Source: Thermoprotei archaeon
GTDB taxonomy: Archaea > Thermoproteota > Thermoprotei > Thermofilales > B15-G2
NCBI GenBank assembly: GCA_003650815.1
Contig: QMSB01000006.1
Coordinates: 1 to 40,641, forward strand
DNA length: 40,641 bases
Reading direction: 5' to 3'
Shown here: positions 32,471 through 39,500 of the stretch, in pieces
How the letters are laid out: every line of letters begins with the position of its first letter
Numbering within the stretch: position 1 is the stretch's first letter
Translations under genes and position numbers: made by a program
The notes under the pieces: model-generated
Told to the model about the DNA's origin: nothing
What the model saw: only the letters and a program-made list of their open reading frames with translations
The model's database searches: none

Positions 32471-33215
32471 CGAGTTCTAGACTTACTCCGAGTTCTTTGA
32501 CTACTTTTTCAGGACTATAGTTTAGCTCGAAGAGAGCGTGGAGCACAGGGTCTATTTCCCTGTAAGTGAAGCCTAATTCTCCTTCGGCTGTCTGACCTGG
32601 CCATAGTCTGGGACTGCTCGGCTTAAATGCTATTTTATCAGGTATGCCTAGGTACTTCGCCACTAAGCGTACTTGAGTCTTGTATAGGCATCCTATAGGC
32701 AGAATATCTACTCCTCCGTCTCCATACTTTGTGAAGTATCCTAGAAGTATTTCGCTCTTGTCGCCTGTTCCCACAACAATTCCATTAAACTGGTTTGCTA
32801 TAGCATATAGCAGGATCATTCTGGTTCTAGCTAAGATATTTCCATAAGTCTTTCTGGTGAGCTCAACTCTCTTCTCCTTAAACATTTCTGAGTATACTTT
32901 AGCTATACGTGAAACTTCAAATTCATAGTACTCTACTCCAGCGCTTTTAATGATCATCTTAGCGTCCTCTATGTCGTCCTCCGGAGTTATGCCTTTATGG
33001 GGCATAATAAGTGCAATAACTCTCTTGGGACCTAGAGCTCTTACTGATAGCATTAATGTAGTAGAAGAGTCTACTCCTCCACTAACACCTACGACAGCCT
33101 TCTCAGCTCCAGCTTTCTCAAAGTATTTCTTAATAAATACTATTATCTCTCTAACTACTTTAGAGCAATTGATAGACAGTAAATACTTTTCAGAGAAGTT
33201 TTTTAACTTACTCAC
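32397..33215 (-). CDS. nadE: NH3-dependent NAD+ synthetase
   Basis: A 272-residue enzyme that amidates nicotinic acid adenine dinucleotide, the last step of NAD synthesis. The ATP pyrophosphatase loop SGGVDSS (45-51) is present, as are GTGDKSEILLGYFTKYGDG and the C-terminal KRRLPPVP motif. There is no glutaminase domain, so free ammonia is the nitrogen donor. GTG 33215 has a minus-strand TATA box (33237-33244) at 26 nt. Its 3' end overlaps the convergent C39-like gene by 74 nt; NadE is the conserved partner in that overlap. Confidence 0.93.
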   Translation of the reverse strand: MSKLKNFSEKYLLSINCSKVVREIIVFIKKYFEKAGAEKAVVGVSGGVDSSTTLMLSVRALGPKRVIALIMPHKGITPEDDIEDAKMIIKSAGVEYYEFEVSRIAKVYSEMFKEKRVELTRKTYGNILARTRMILLYAIANQFNGIVVGTGDKSEILLGYFTKYGDGGVDILPIGCLYKTQVRLVAKYLGIPDKIAFKPSSPRLWPGQTAEGELGFTYREIDPVLHALFELNYSPEKVVKELGVSLELVNRVLELHQKSEHKRRLPPVPAIH

Positions 33216-33313
33216 ATCAAAACTATTATTCAGGAGAATTTAAGATTACCTCTACTGGTCTTCAGCAGTGCTAAAAAACTGTTTTATAGACATTAGAGTA
33301 TAATTGCTTAATT

Positions 33314-33646
33314 TTAGTTAAGGGATTTATTACTTTCCACAGCCTTTTTAAATAATTGAAATAATAAAAATGCATTTTCTTTCTCAGCTACTAGTATTAT
33401 TTGGCGATTATTCGAGTCTTTTGAGCCTATCACTACTATCTCTCCCTTTTCTACAATTACTCTAGTGACGGACTTCTTTTCAAGAATTTTACGTACCTCA
33501 GCAGTAATCCTAAAGCCATTAGTATTGCCGTACCAAAAGACAGGCTCTCCTCTCTCTACTATCAAAAAATACAATATGCTGTCTTCACTCACCCAACCTA
33601 ATATCTTGCTAAGCAAAACTACGGTGTCTCTTCTACTGTCTGACAT
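33314..33646 (-). CDS. Small protein downstream of a roadblock-like gene, possibly related
   Basis: A 110-residue alpha/beta protein (MSDSRRDTVVLLSKILGWVS start). Its strand-helix pattern and length (about 110 residues) resemble the roadblock/LC7 or profilin-like folds, but no diagnostic motif is visible. ATG 33646 lies 5 nt after the stop of the upstream gene. ATG 33676 would overlap it by 25 nt and adds ten residues. No Shine-Dalgarno motif is obvious before either. It is presumably cotranscribed with the roadblock gene. Confidence 0.55.
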   Translation of the reverse strand: MSDSRRDTVVLLSKILGWVSEDSILYFLIVERGEPVFWYGNTNGFRITAEVRKILEKKSVTRVIVEKGEIVVIGSKDSNNRQIILVAEKENAFLLFQLFKKAVESNKSLN

Positions 33647-33651
33647 AGTGT

Positions 33652-34047
33652 TTAATCTAGTATAGTACTTATACATCTATCTAAGGTCCTTTTCACAAGA
33701 CTTAGAATTAGCCCTATGTTCGGCTCTACAGACGATATTAGTAGCCCGTAGTCTCCTTTCGCTACTAACACAATGTTGTAGCGACTACCACTTATCACTA
33801 AGTATTTTACACTACTTAAGCCAAGTCCTTCAGCTAGCTTTAAGACTACGTTAATAATACTTGACGCTTGAGCAGAGGCCTCAAGAGGATCAATTATGTT
33901 CTCGGGATGAACTATTACCGGGAGTCCTTCTCTCGTAAAAAGTACTGCTATATGCCCATTAACTCTGCTTAAGAGCTCCTGGAGAGTTTCTCTTAGATCG
34001 TCGACAATAGATCTCTTATATTTTTTCAATTTAAAGATACTTTTCAT
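33652..34047 (-). CDS. Roadblock/LC7-like protein
   Basis: A 131-residue protein with the roadblock/LC7 layout: an N-terminal helix (about 12-30), strand GHIAVLFTREGLPV, a helix starting EASAQASSIINVVLKLAEGLG, strands SVKYLVISG and NIVLVAKGDYGLLISS, and a C-terminal helix. In bacteria and archaea such proteins are regulators (GAP-like MglB) or scaffolds for small Ras-like GTPases. No MglA-like GTPase is next to it; the nearest GTPases are the FtsZ-like genes 2 kb away. ATG 34047 is chosen because GAGGTGA lies 4 nt upstream; a TTG 21 nt earlier is open but precedes that motif. Confidence 0.68.
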   Translation of the reverse strand: MKSIFKLKKYKRSIVDDLRETLQELLSRVNGHIAVLFTREGLPVIVHPENIIDPLEASAQASSIINVVLKLAEGLGLSSVKYLVISGSRYNIVLVAKGDYGLLISSVEPNIGLILSLVKRTLDRCISTILD

Positions 34048-34051
34048 TAAC

Positions 34052-34058
34052 TCACCTC
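34052..34058 (-). promoter_or_regulatory. Strong Shine-Dalgarno site of the roadblock-like gene
   Basis: GAGGTGA on the minus strand ends 4 nt before ATG 34047, an unusually full match. It decides the start. A TATA box (TATAAATA, minus strand 34076-34083) lies about 20 nt further up. Confidence 0.6.
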
Positions 34059-34268
34059 TGTAATGCAAATGTTTTTATTTATAGTTCACATACTATTGTT
34101 CGATAAGAATATTAAGAATAACATTCGCCATTTATCTAAAGTCCTGTGTTCTTAATAATACTCAATGTTTCTAGTGTTTTCAAAGGATTTAAAAGCAAAT
34201 TAAATAGTTTCTTTTATTTGTTTAAATGATAGCTAAGGTTTAACTTAATTAGGTGAGTAGCGGTGAAA

Positions 34269-34276
34269 GATATATA
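34269..34276 (+). promoter_or_regulatory. TATA box for pyruvate kinase
   Basis: GATATATA is centred 26 nt upstream of GTG 34298. The other 190 nt of this spacer are AT-rich and show no gene. Confidence 0.5.
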
Positions 34277-34297
34277 CTTAATGAGTAATAATTCATT

Positions 34298-35683
34298 GTG
34301 CCTAGGACTAAGATTATTGCCTCTATAGGTCCTTCATCTTCTACACAGGATATTTTGCTAAGGATGATTAGAGAGGGAGTAAACTTAATTAGGATAAATT
34401 ATGCTCATGCTGTAAGAGAGCAGAGAGAGAAGTTTATTCGGCTTATAAGAAGTATTGAAGAGAAGTATGAACTAGTACTGCCGATAATAGGAGATCTTCA
34501 GGGGCCTTCTATACGGACAGGAGAACATAAAGCTTTTCAAATACTCAAGGGGGAGCTTATAAAGATAGTAAATGCTGACAAGACGTCTGAATGTAAGACT
34601 ATTCCGCTACCTAACTCTAAAGTCTACTCCATATTAGAGGAAGAAGACTTAATAATAATCGGAGCTGGTGTTCTAAGACTGAGAGTAGTTGATGTCAAAA
34701 GCGACCGTGTCGAATGTACCGCTTTAAATGATGCTTTTCTTTCCCCCAGAAAGACCTTCATATTACCATATAAAGACCTGCCGCTGCCTGTAATAACTGA
34801 CAAAGACTTAGATGACATAGAGTTTAGTATCAAAAATAAAATCGATTACCTTGCTCTCTCCTTCGTGAGGACAAGGGAGGACGTCAAAACGCTGAAGGAT
34901 ATTCTGAGAGATAAGGGAGGAGAAGAGATAGGAGTTATAGCTAAAGTAGAAACCAGAAAAGCTGTAGAAAATATAGACTACATACTTAATGAAGCCGACG
35001 CTATAATAGTAGCTAGAGGAGATCTTGGAATGTACTTCAGTCTTGAAGAAATACCGCGCCTTCAAGAATACTTAGTCAGAAAAGCGAGAATGAAGGCTAG
35101 GCCAGCAATTGTAGCAACACAGCTACTAGAATCCATGATAAATTCACCGTATCCTACGAGGTCAGAAGTTGTGGACATAATGGTTGCAGTTCACCAGGGA
35201 GTAGACGCTCTACTGCTTGCGGGAGAAACAGCAGCTGGAAAATATCCTATAGAAGCTGTTAAGTGGCTTAAGAGAATAGTCGCAGAAGCCGAAAAAGTAA
35301 CGTCTATCATGAAGAGCGAAGAGGTTCTGGGAGAAGATATATACATGAAGTTTGCTAGAGGCGTAGTACTGCTTGCAGATGCACTCAACGCTAAAATACT
35401 AGTATACACTAAAAGAGGAAATACTGCAAGAAGAATAAGCCGCTTTAGACCTCGGGCACCAGTATACGTGATCACTAACAATCCCCGTGTCATGAGGAAA
35501 CTCAAGCTACTGTGGGGAGTGCGCTCTTTTCTCGCATCTACGAGTGATATATGGAAGGCGCTCGACGAGCTAGCTAGGATGTTGAAAAATGAAGGAGAGT
35601 TATCCTATGGAGATATAGTAGTTTCTACAGGAGGGTTAAGGGAAGGGGCAACCGACCTTATAAGAGTTCACGTTTACGAATAA
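34298..35683 (+). CDS. pyk: Pyruvate kinase
   Basis: A 461-residue pyruvate kinase, transferring phosphate from PEP to ADP at the end of glycolysis. The A domain begins TKIIASIGPSS. The active-site Lys is in IAKVETRKAVENID, ARGDLGMYF and the TQLLESM..PTRSEV helix are present, and a C-terminal regulatory domain follows from about 340. Two canonical motifs are altered: NFSHG reads NYAHA (34-38) and DTKGPEIRTG reads DLQGPSIRTG (66-75). These remove the Ser, Thr and Glu linked to potassium binding, so the enzyme may be potassium independent. GTG 34298 fits a leaderless transcript. Confidence 0.92.
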   Translation: MPRTKIIASIGPSSSTQDILLRMIREGVNLIRINYAHAVREQREKFIRLIRSIEEKYELVLPIIGDLQGPSIRTGEHKAFQILKGELIKIVNADKTSECKTIPLPNSKVYSILEEEDLIIIGAGVLRLRVVDVKSDRVECTALNDAFLSPRKTFILPYKDLPLPVITDKDLDDIEFSIKNKIDYLALSFVRTREDVKTLKDILRDKGGEEIGVIAKVETRKAVENIDYILNEADAIIVARGDLGMYFSLEEIPRLQEYLVRKARMKARPAIVATQLLESMINSPYPTRSEVVDIMVAVHQGVDALLLAGETAAGKYPIEAVKWLKRIVAEAEKVTSIMKSEEVLGEDIYMKFARGVVLLADALNAKILVYTKRGNTARRISRFRPRAPVYVITNNPRVMRKLKLLWGVRSFLASTSDIWKALDELARMLKNEGELSYGDIVVSTGGLREGATDLIRVHVYE

Positions 35684-35880
35684 GTTGTTAATAATCACGC
35701 CTTCGTTTTCAAGGAGTACCTGTTATAAGCTTAACGACAGAGTATTCGAACCTCAGAGAAGTAAGTTTTGTAGTAATGTCAAGACTATTGCTCACCTAAT
35801 ATAATATATAAACAAATTTATATTAAACAGTATTCTAAAAGCCTAAAGACTCTATTTTAACAATTGAACCCATAGCGAAA

Positions 35881-35895
35881 CATATATATAATTTA
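35881..35895 (+). promoter_or_regulatory. TATA-rich promoter of the FtsZ-like array
   Basis: catatatataattta lies 25-39 nt upstream of ATG 35920, so transcription should begin at or just before the start codon. The 236-nt spacer from 35684 holds further AT tracts (35800-35830) but no gene that I can support. Confidence 0.45.
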
Positions 35896-35919
35896 CGCGT
35901 GAATAAATAGCGAGTATAT

Positions 35920-36906
35920 ATGATGAGACCCTTACGTGGTGATTTAGAAGAAGTAGTGACTAAAATCGTTGTCATCGGTATAGGTGACTGCGGATGCAAT
36001 ACCATAACAAATTTGTTCGAAAGAAACGTTGAGGCGAAGCTTATCGCTGTTAATACTGATGTAAATTCTCTCAATGTAACTAAAGCTCACCAGCTGATAC
36101 AGATAGGCGAGACCACGACAAGAGGCAGAGGCACTGGAGGCGACCTTTCTAAAGGAAGAAGAGCAGCTGAAGAAGATATAGATAAAGTTCTTGAAGCCAT
36201 AGGAAAGCCTGATTTTCTTCTAATAACATGCGGCTTTGGCGGGGGCACAGGTTCTGGAGCTACACCCTATATTCTAGCGCAGATGAGAGACGAGTATCCA
36301 GATCTACTCATGGGCGCAGTAGTATCTCTTCCGTTTAGATACGAGGGAATAGAGAGACTTAAGAACACGCAAATGGGTTTAAGAGATACATTAGATGTAG
36401 CTGACTTTGTTATAGTTAATCTAAATGACATTCTGTTAGAGCGCTATGGTACACTACCTCTTCAGGAGAGCTTTAAAATGATGGATGCAATACTAGCAAA
36501 CACTATTGAAAGCATAGTAGACATGCTTCAGCCTAAAGGAGCTCAGCTCAGAGTAGATTTCGCAGACTTAGTTACACTGCTCAGAAGAGCTGGAGTAAGC
36601 TTTGTTGGACACGGGCGCCACAGGTCGGTAAGAAAGGCTGTAGAGAAAGCCATTGAGTCTAAGCTATTAGACGCGGACTTAAGTTCAGCTAAAGGAGCAC
36701 TAGTCTATGTAAGCGCTCCGCCAGGAGTCAGTCTAAGACAAGCCGCAGAGGCTCCAAGAATAGTCAGCGACAAGTATGGCGTAGAGAGAGTTATCTGGGG
36801 CCTTAAAGTTAACCCGAAGCTGAGAGAGAGCCATGTAATGATTATTGCTAGTGGTGTTAAGTCGAGGATAGTATCAGATATTACTGGTATTGGGGAGGCT
36901 GGGTGA
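35920..36906 (+). CDS. FtsZ/tubulin-superfamily GTPase, paralogue 1 (catalytic loop intact)
   Basis: A 328-residue FtsZ-like protein, first in the array. Motifs in order: GIGDCGCNTITNL (nucleotide loop T1), AVNTD (T2, 43-47), TRGRGTGG (T3), the signature GFGGGTGSG (105-113, T4), SLPFRYEG (T5), VNLND (T6) and the T7 loop VDFAD with Asp213 and Asp216. Both catalytic Asp residues of FtsZ are kept, so it should support GTP hydrolysis in the next subunit of a filament. Canonical FtsZ has Asn two residues before the first Asp; here it is Arg211. The protein stops right after the core, with no linker or C-terminal peptide for FtsA/SepF. The next gene starts 6 nt downstream. Confidence 0.9.
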   Translation: MMRPLRGDLEEVVTKIVVIGIGDCGCNTITNLFERNVEAKLIAVNTDVNSLNVTKAHQLIQIGETTTRGRGTGGDLSKGRRAAEEDIDKVLEAIGKPDFLLITCGFGGGTGSGATPYILAQMRDEYPDLLMGAVVSLPFRYEGIERLKNTQMGLRDTLDVADFVIVNLNDILLERYGTLPLQESFKMMDAILANTIESIVDMLQPKGAQLRVDFADLVTLLRRAGVSFVGHGRHRSVRKAVEKAIESKLLDADLSSAKGALVYVSAPPGVSLRQAAEAPRIVSDKYGVERVIWGLKVNPKLRESHVMIIASGVKSRIVSDITGIGEAG

Positions 36907-36912
36907 TAGGTT

Positions 36913-37935
36913 ATGGGTTATCGAGTTAGATTACGTGAGCAGCTGAAATATTTAGCTCAGAAAGAGCGAGAAGCTGCTGTTAAAATCAATATTGTTGGAG
37001 TAGGAGGTTGCGGAAACAACGCTATTAACAACTTAGCTAGGCTACGACTTCCAGCCAAACTAATAGCTATGAACACGGATTCAGCTGTACTGAGGAGAAC
37101 GAGATGCGATGTTAGGGTTCTCCTTGGAGGACTCTCAGCTGAGGCGAGGGGGGCTCGAGGAGTACCAGAGCTCGGAGCACAGGCGATGGAGGAAAGCATA
37201 GAGGAAGCTATAGGAGCTATTGATGAAAACGTAGACGTAGTGATAGGGATTGCTGGACTGGGAGGAGGAACTGGTACGGGGGGTCTACCTGTATTATTCA
37301 GAGAGCTAAGGACTAAGAGACCTAATGCTCTCAGGATAGCAGTAGTAACTCTACCATTCAAAGAGGAGGGAGAGGAGAGAATAAAGAATGCTCAAATAGG
37401 TCTCAGGGAACTAATGGACGTCTCCGACGCCATTATAGTCAATGCAAACGACCTTCTCGCAGAGAGGCTGAGAGGAGTAAGCATGGCTTATGCTTTCAAG
37501 GAAATGGACAAGCGTATCGCACGTATAGTAGAAGCTCTAGTTAGAATGCAGTCTCCTGTAATAGGACCAGGAGTAATCAACGTAGACTTCTCCAATGTCC
37601 AGAGACTGATGCAGAATTCCGGTTTCTGCTTCGTGGGCGTCGGAGAAGGCCCGAGAATATATGACGCGTATATTAAAGCCATAGCAGACGACTATGCTAG
37701 ATCTAGACTAGAGCAGGCGAGAGGAGCAATACTCATGTTTGAAGGCAGAGAGACACTACTAGACATGACTCAGATAAGAACTACGACTAGACAGTTTTCA
37801 GAAAAATACGCTATACCAACAGTTTTCCTAGGTCTAAGACCTACATGGGATATAACCGACGTAAGAGTATCTGTTTTCGTAACATCTATTAAATGTGAGT
37901 ATGTAGAAGAATTTATGTCTGGTTTTATGGGGTGA
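36913..37935 (+). CDS. FtsZ/tubulin-superfamily protein, paralogue 2 (T7 loop DFSN)
   Basis: A 340-residue FtsZ-like protein with an N-terminal helix of about 22 charged residues. Nucleotide motifs are classical: GVGGCGNNAINNL, AMNTD, AGLGGGTGTGG (114-124), VVTLPFKEEG and VNANDLL. T7 reads NVDFSN, keeping Asn223 and Asp225 but with Asn228 for the second catalytic Asp. It should bind GTP, but as the upper partner of an interface it may hydrolyse poorly. No C-terminal tail is present; it ends VEEFMSGFMG. GGGTGA overlapping the previous stop acts as ribosome site. Confidence 0.9.
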   Translation: MGYRVRLREQLKYLAQKEREAAVKINIVGVGGCGNNAINNLARLRLPAKLIAMNTDSAVLRRTRCDVRVLLGGLSAEARGARGVPELGAQAMEESIEEAIGAIDENVDVVIGIAGLGGGTGTGGLPVLFRELRTKRPNALRIAVVTLPFKEEGEERIKNAQIGLRELMDVSDAIIVNANDLLAERLRGVSMAYAFKEMDKRIARIVEALVRMQSPVIGPGVINVDFSNVQRLMQNSGFCFVGVGEGPRIYDAYIKAIADDYARSRLEQARGAILMFEGRETLLDMTQIRTTTRQFSEKYAIPTVFLGLRPTWDITDVRVSVFVTSIKCEYVEEFMSGFMG

Positions 37936-37941
37936 TAAAGT

Positions 37942-38232
37942 ATGATATTTCGTAGAAAGAAAAAGGAAGAGAAAGTAGAGAAAGCTCCATCGACTCCGCC
38001 AGCTCCTAGTCCACTCGATTTAGCTTTAAAATTCTTAGAGGAGGAAAGCGGTGAAGTAGATATAGCATGGTACTGTGAGCTAGAGAAGATGCCTTTTGAG
38101 CCGCCGATAGTGAAGTTTATCGAGTGGGTAGAAGCTAAGGGGCATGGGGGACTATACTCGAGAGAACAGCTGTTAGACGCGCTTACAAGAGCGTTTAGAA
38201 TGAAGCTAGATGAGAGGCGGGGCAGAAGGTGA
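37942..38232 (+). CDS. 96-residue protein encoded inside the FtsZ-like array, family unknown
   Basis: Starts with a basic, Lys-rich segment (FRRKKKEEKVEK) and a Pro/Ala linker (residues 17-25, APSTPPAPSP region), followed by a folded helical part (27-96, with FLEEESGEVDIAWYCELEKM and LYSREQLLDALTRAF). The basic N-terminus could touch membrane lipid or an acidic filament surface. I recognise no family. It lies 6 nt after paralogue 2 and 4 nt before paralogue 3, with GGGGTGA upstream, so it is made with them and is a candidate adaptor. This role is inferred from position only. Confidence 0.7.
   Translation: MIFRRKKKEEKVEKAPSTPPAPSPLDLALKFLEEESGEVDIAWYCELEKMPFEPPIVKFIEWVEAKGHGGLYSREQLLDALTRAFRMKLDERRGRR
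38227..38232 (+). promoter_or_regulatory. Shine-Dalgarno site of FtsZ-like paralogue 3
   Basis: AGGTGA ends 4 nt before ATG 38237 and includes the stop of the upstream gene. It decides this start against ATG 38210, which would overlap that gene. Confidence 0.6.
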
Positions 38233-38236
38233 GAGA

Positions 38237-39244
38237 ATGTCTCGTAAAATTCTCGAGGCACAGAGACTTGCAGAGGTAGTCTCTAAGAGAGCAGTACTTA
38301 AAATAGCGGTCTGCGGTATTGGGGGTTGTGGTTGTAATACTATAACTAATCTTGAAAGAGCCGGTATAGATGTTCCTACAGTCGCGGTTAACACTGATGC
38401 AGCTGTCCTCTATAAGACGAAAGCTAAGTATAGAATACTTATTGGTGAAACAGTAACTAGAGGAAGAGGAAGTGCTGGAAGCCCCGCTCTCGGCAGAGAA
38501 ATAATGAGCAAAGAAGCTGATAAAGTAATAGCACCTGTGAGAGACGCTGAGCTATTTATTCTAACAGCCGGACTTGGAGGTGGGACTGGTACAGGGGGCA
38601 TTATAGCGCTAACAGAATATATCAAAGAGAACATGCCAGATAAACTAGTGTGGACTGTAGTGACAACACCCTTTTCCTCAGAAGGTGTTGAAAGAGTAAG
38701 AAATGCACAGGTAGCACTAGCGGAGCTCCTCGACTTAGCTGATGTCGTTTTAGTGAACTTCAACGACATACTGAAACAGAAAATGGGTTCAAGAAGTTTA
38801 CACCAAGCTTTCAGGGACATGGATAAGCACTTAGTAACTGTAATTACTGCTCTCACAAGTCTCCAATATACAGAGCCTACACCTGGACTAGTAAACATAG
38901 ACTTCTCAAACGTCGAAAGACTCACTAGAAGAAGCGGCCTAGGTTTTGTAGGAGTAGGTGAGGGATCAAGACTTCTCACAGCATTCGAAAATGCTCTCGA
39001 ACAGAACTTCTGTGAAGCAGATCTTACTGAAGCTAAAGGCGCAGTAATATACATGGAGGGTACTCAAGCAATGCTCAAGACAAGCGAAGTCGAGGAAATG
39101 ACAAGCATACTAGACTCCAAGTACGGCATATCAACAATCTTCTGGGGAGTACGCTACAACTGGAGGCTCTATAATCCTAGAGTAATGCTACTTGCAGCAG
39201 GAGTAAGGTCTCCTCTAGTAGACAAGTACCTTGAGGTGAAGTAG
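38237..39244 (+). CDS. FtsZ/tubulin-superfamily protein, paralogue 3 (T7 loop DFSN)
   Basis: A 335-residue FtsZ-like protein. Motifs: GIGGCGCNTITNL, AVNTD (50-54), TRGRGSAGS, AGLGGGTGTGG (111-121), VVTTPFSSEG, VNFND and T7 NIDFSN (Asn220, Asp222, Asn225). As in paralogue 2, the second catalytic Asp is Asn. It shares TRGRG with paralogue 1 and DFSN with paralogue 2, so the array arose by repeated duplication and divergence. It ends VDKYLEVK just after the core, with no adaptor-binding tail. The PRC-barrel gene follows after 4 nt. Confidence 0.9.
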   Translation: MSRKILEAQRLAEVVSKRAVLKIAVCGIGGCGCNTITNLERAGIDVPTVAVNTDAAVLYKTKAKYRILIGETVTRGRGSAGSPALGREIMSKEADKVIAPVRDAELFILTAGLGGGTGTGGIIALTEYIKENMPDKLVWTVVTTPFSSEGVERVRNAQVALAELLDLADVVLVNFNDILKQKMGSRSLHQAFRDMDKHLVTVITALTSLQYTEPTPGLVNIDFSNVERLTRRSGLGFVGVGEGSRLLTAFENALEQNFCEADLTEAKGAVIYMEGTQAMLKTSEVEEMTSILDSKYGISTIFWGVRYNWRLYNPRVMLLAAGVRSPLVDKYLEVK

Positions 39245-39248
39245 GATA

Positions 39249-39488
39249 ATGTCCAGAAAGATCTCGGACAAAGAAATTATAGGTAAGCAGGTAATAGATA
39301 CAAGCGGTAAAGTAGTCGGAGTAGTTGAGAGTATAGTTATAACAGAGAAAGCAGCCCAGGGAGTAGAATTAGTGATAAAAAAGATAGTTAAAATAGGTCC
39401 AAGGACTAAAGAAACAAAAATTAATATACCTTTTTCATATGTATTACAGGTAGGTGACGTAATTCTACTAAACAGATCAGTAGATTGA
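39249..39488 (+). CDS. PRC-barrel protein within the FtsZ-like array
   Basis: A 79-residue single PRC-barrel domain: IIGKQVIDTSGKVVGVVESI is the typical first hairpin, and NIPFSYVLQVGDVILLN closes the barrel. Haloarchaeal CdpB1/CdpB2 are small PRC-barrel proteins that join the FtsZ-SepF division complex, and CdvA of ESCRT-dividing archaea also begins with a PRC-like barrel. An adaptor role for these FtsZ-like filaments is therefore a reasonable inference. RNA-processing PRC-barrel proteins are the alternative. The ATG is preceded by GAGGTGA that lies in the end of paralogue 3. Confidence 0.85.
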   Translation: MSRKISDKEIIGKQVIDTSGKVVGVVESIVITEKAAQGVELVIKKIVKIGPRTKETKINIPFSYVLQVGDVILLNRSVD

Positions 39489-39489
39489 T

Positions 39490-39495
39490 AGGTGA
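39490..39495 (+). promoter_or_regulatory. Shine-Dalgarno site of FtsZ-like paralogue 4
   Basis: AGGTGA ends 5 nt before ATG 39501. The in-frame GTG at 39492 is part of this motif and so is unlikely to be the start. Confidence 0.55.
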
Positions 39496-39500
39496 AGAAA

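Noticed and set aside
35735-35760. T-loop-like sequence (GGTTCGAAT on the minus strand)
   Set aside because: The closing C61-G53 pair is absent and no acceptor, D or anticodon arm can be built around it, so it is not a tRNA.
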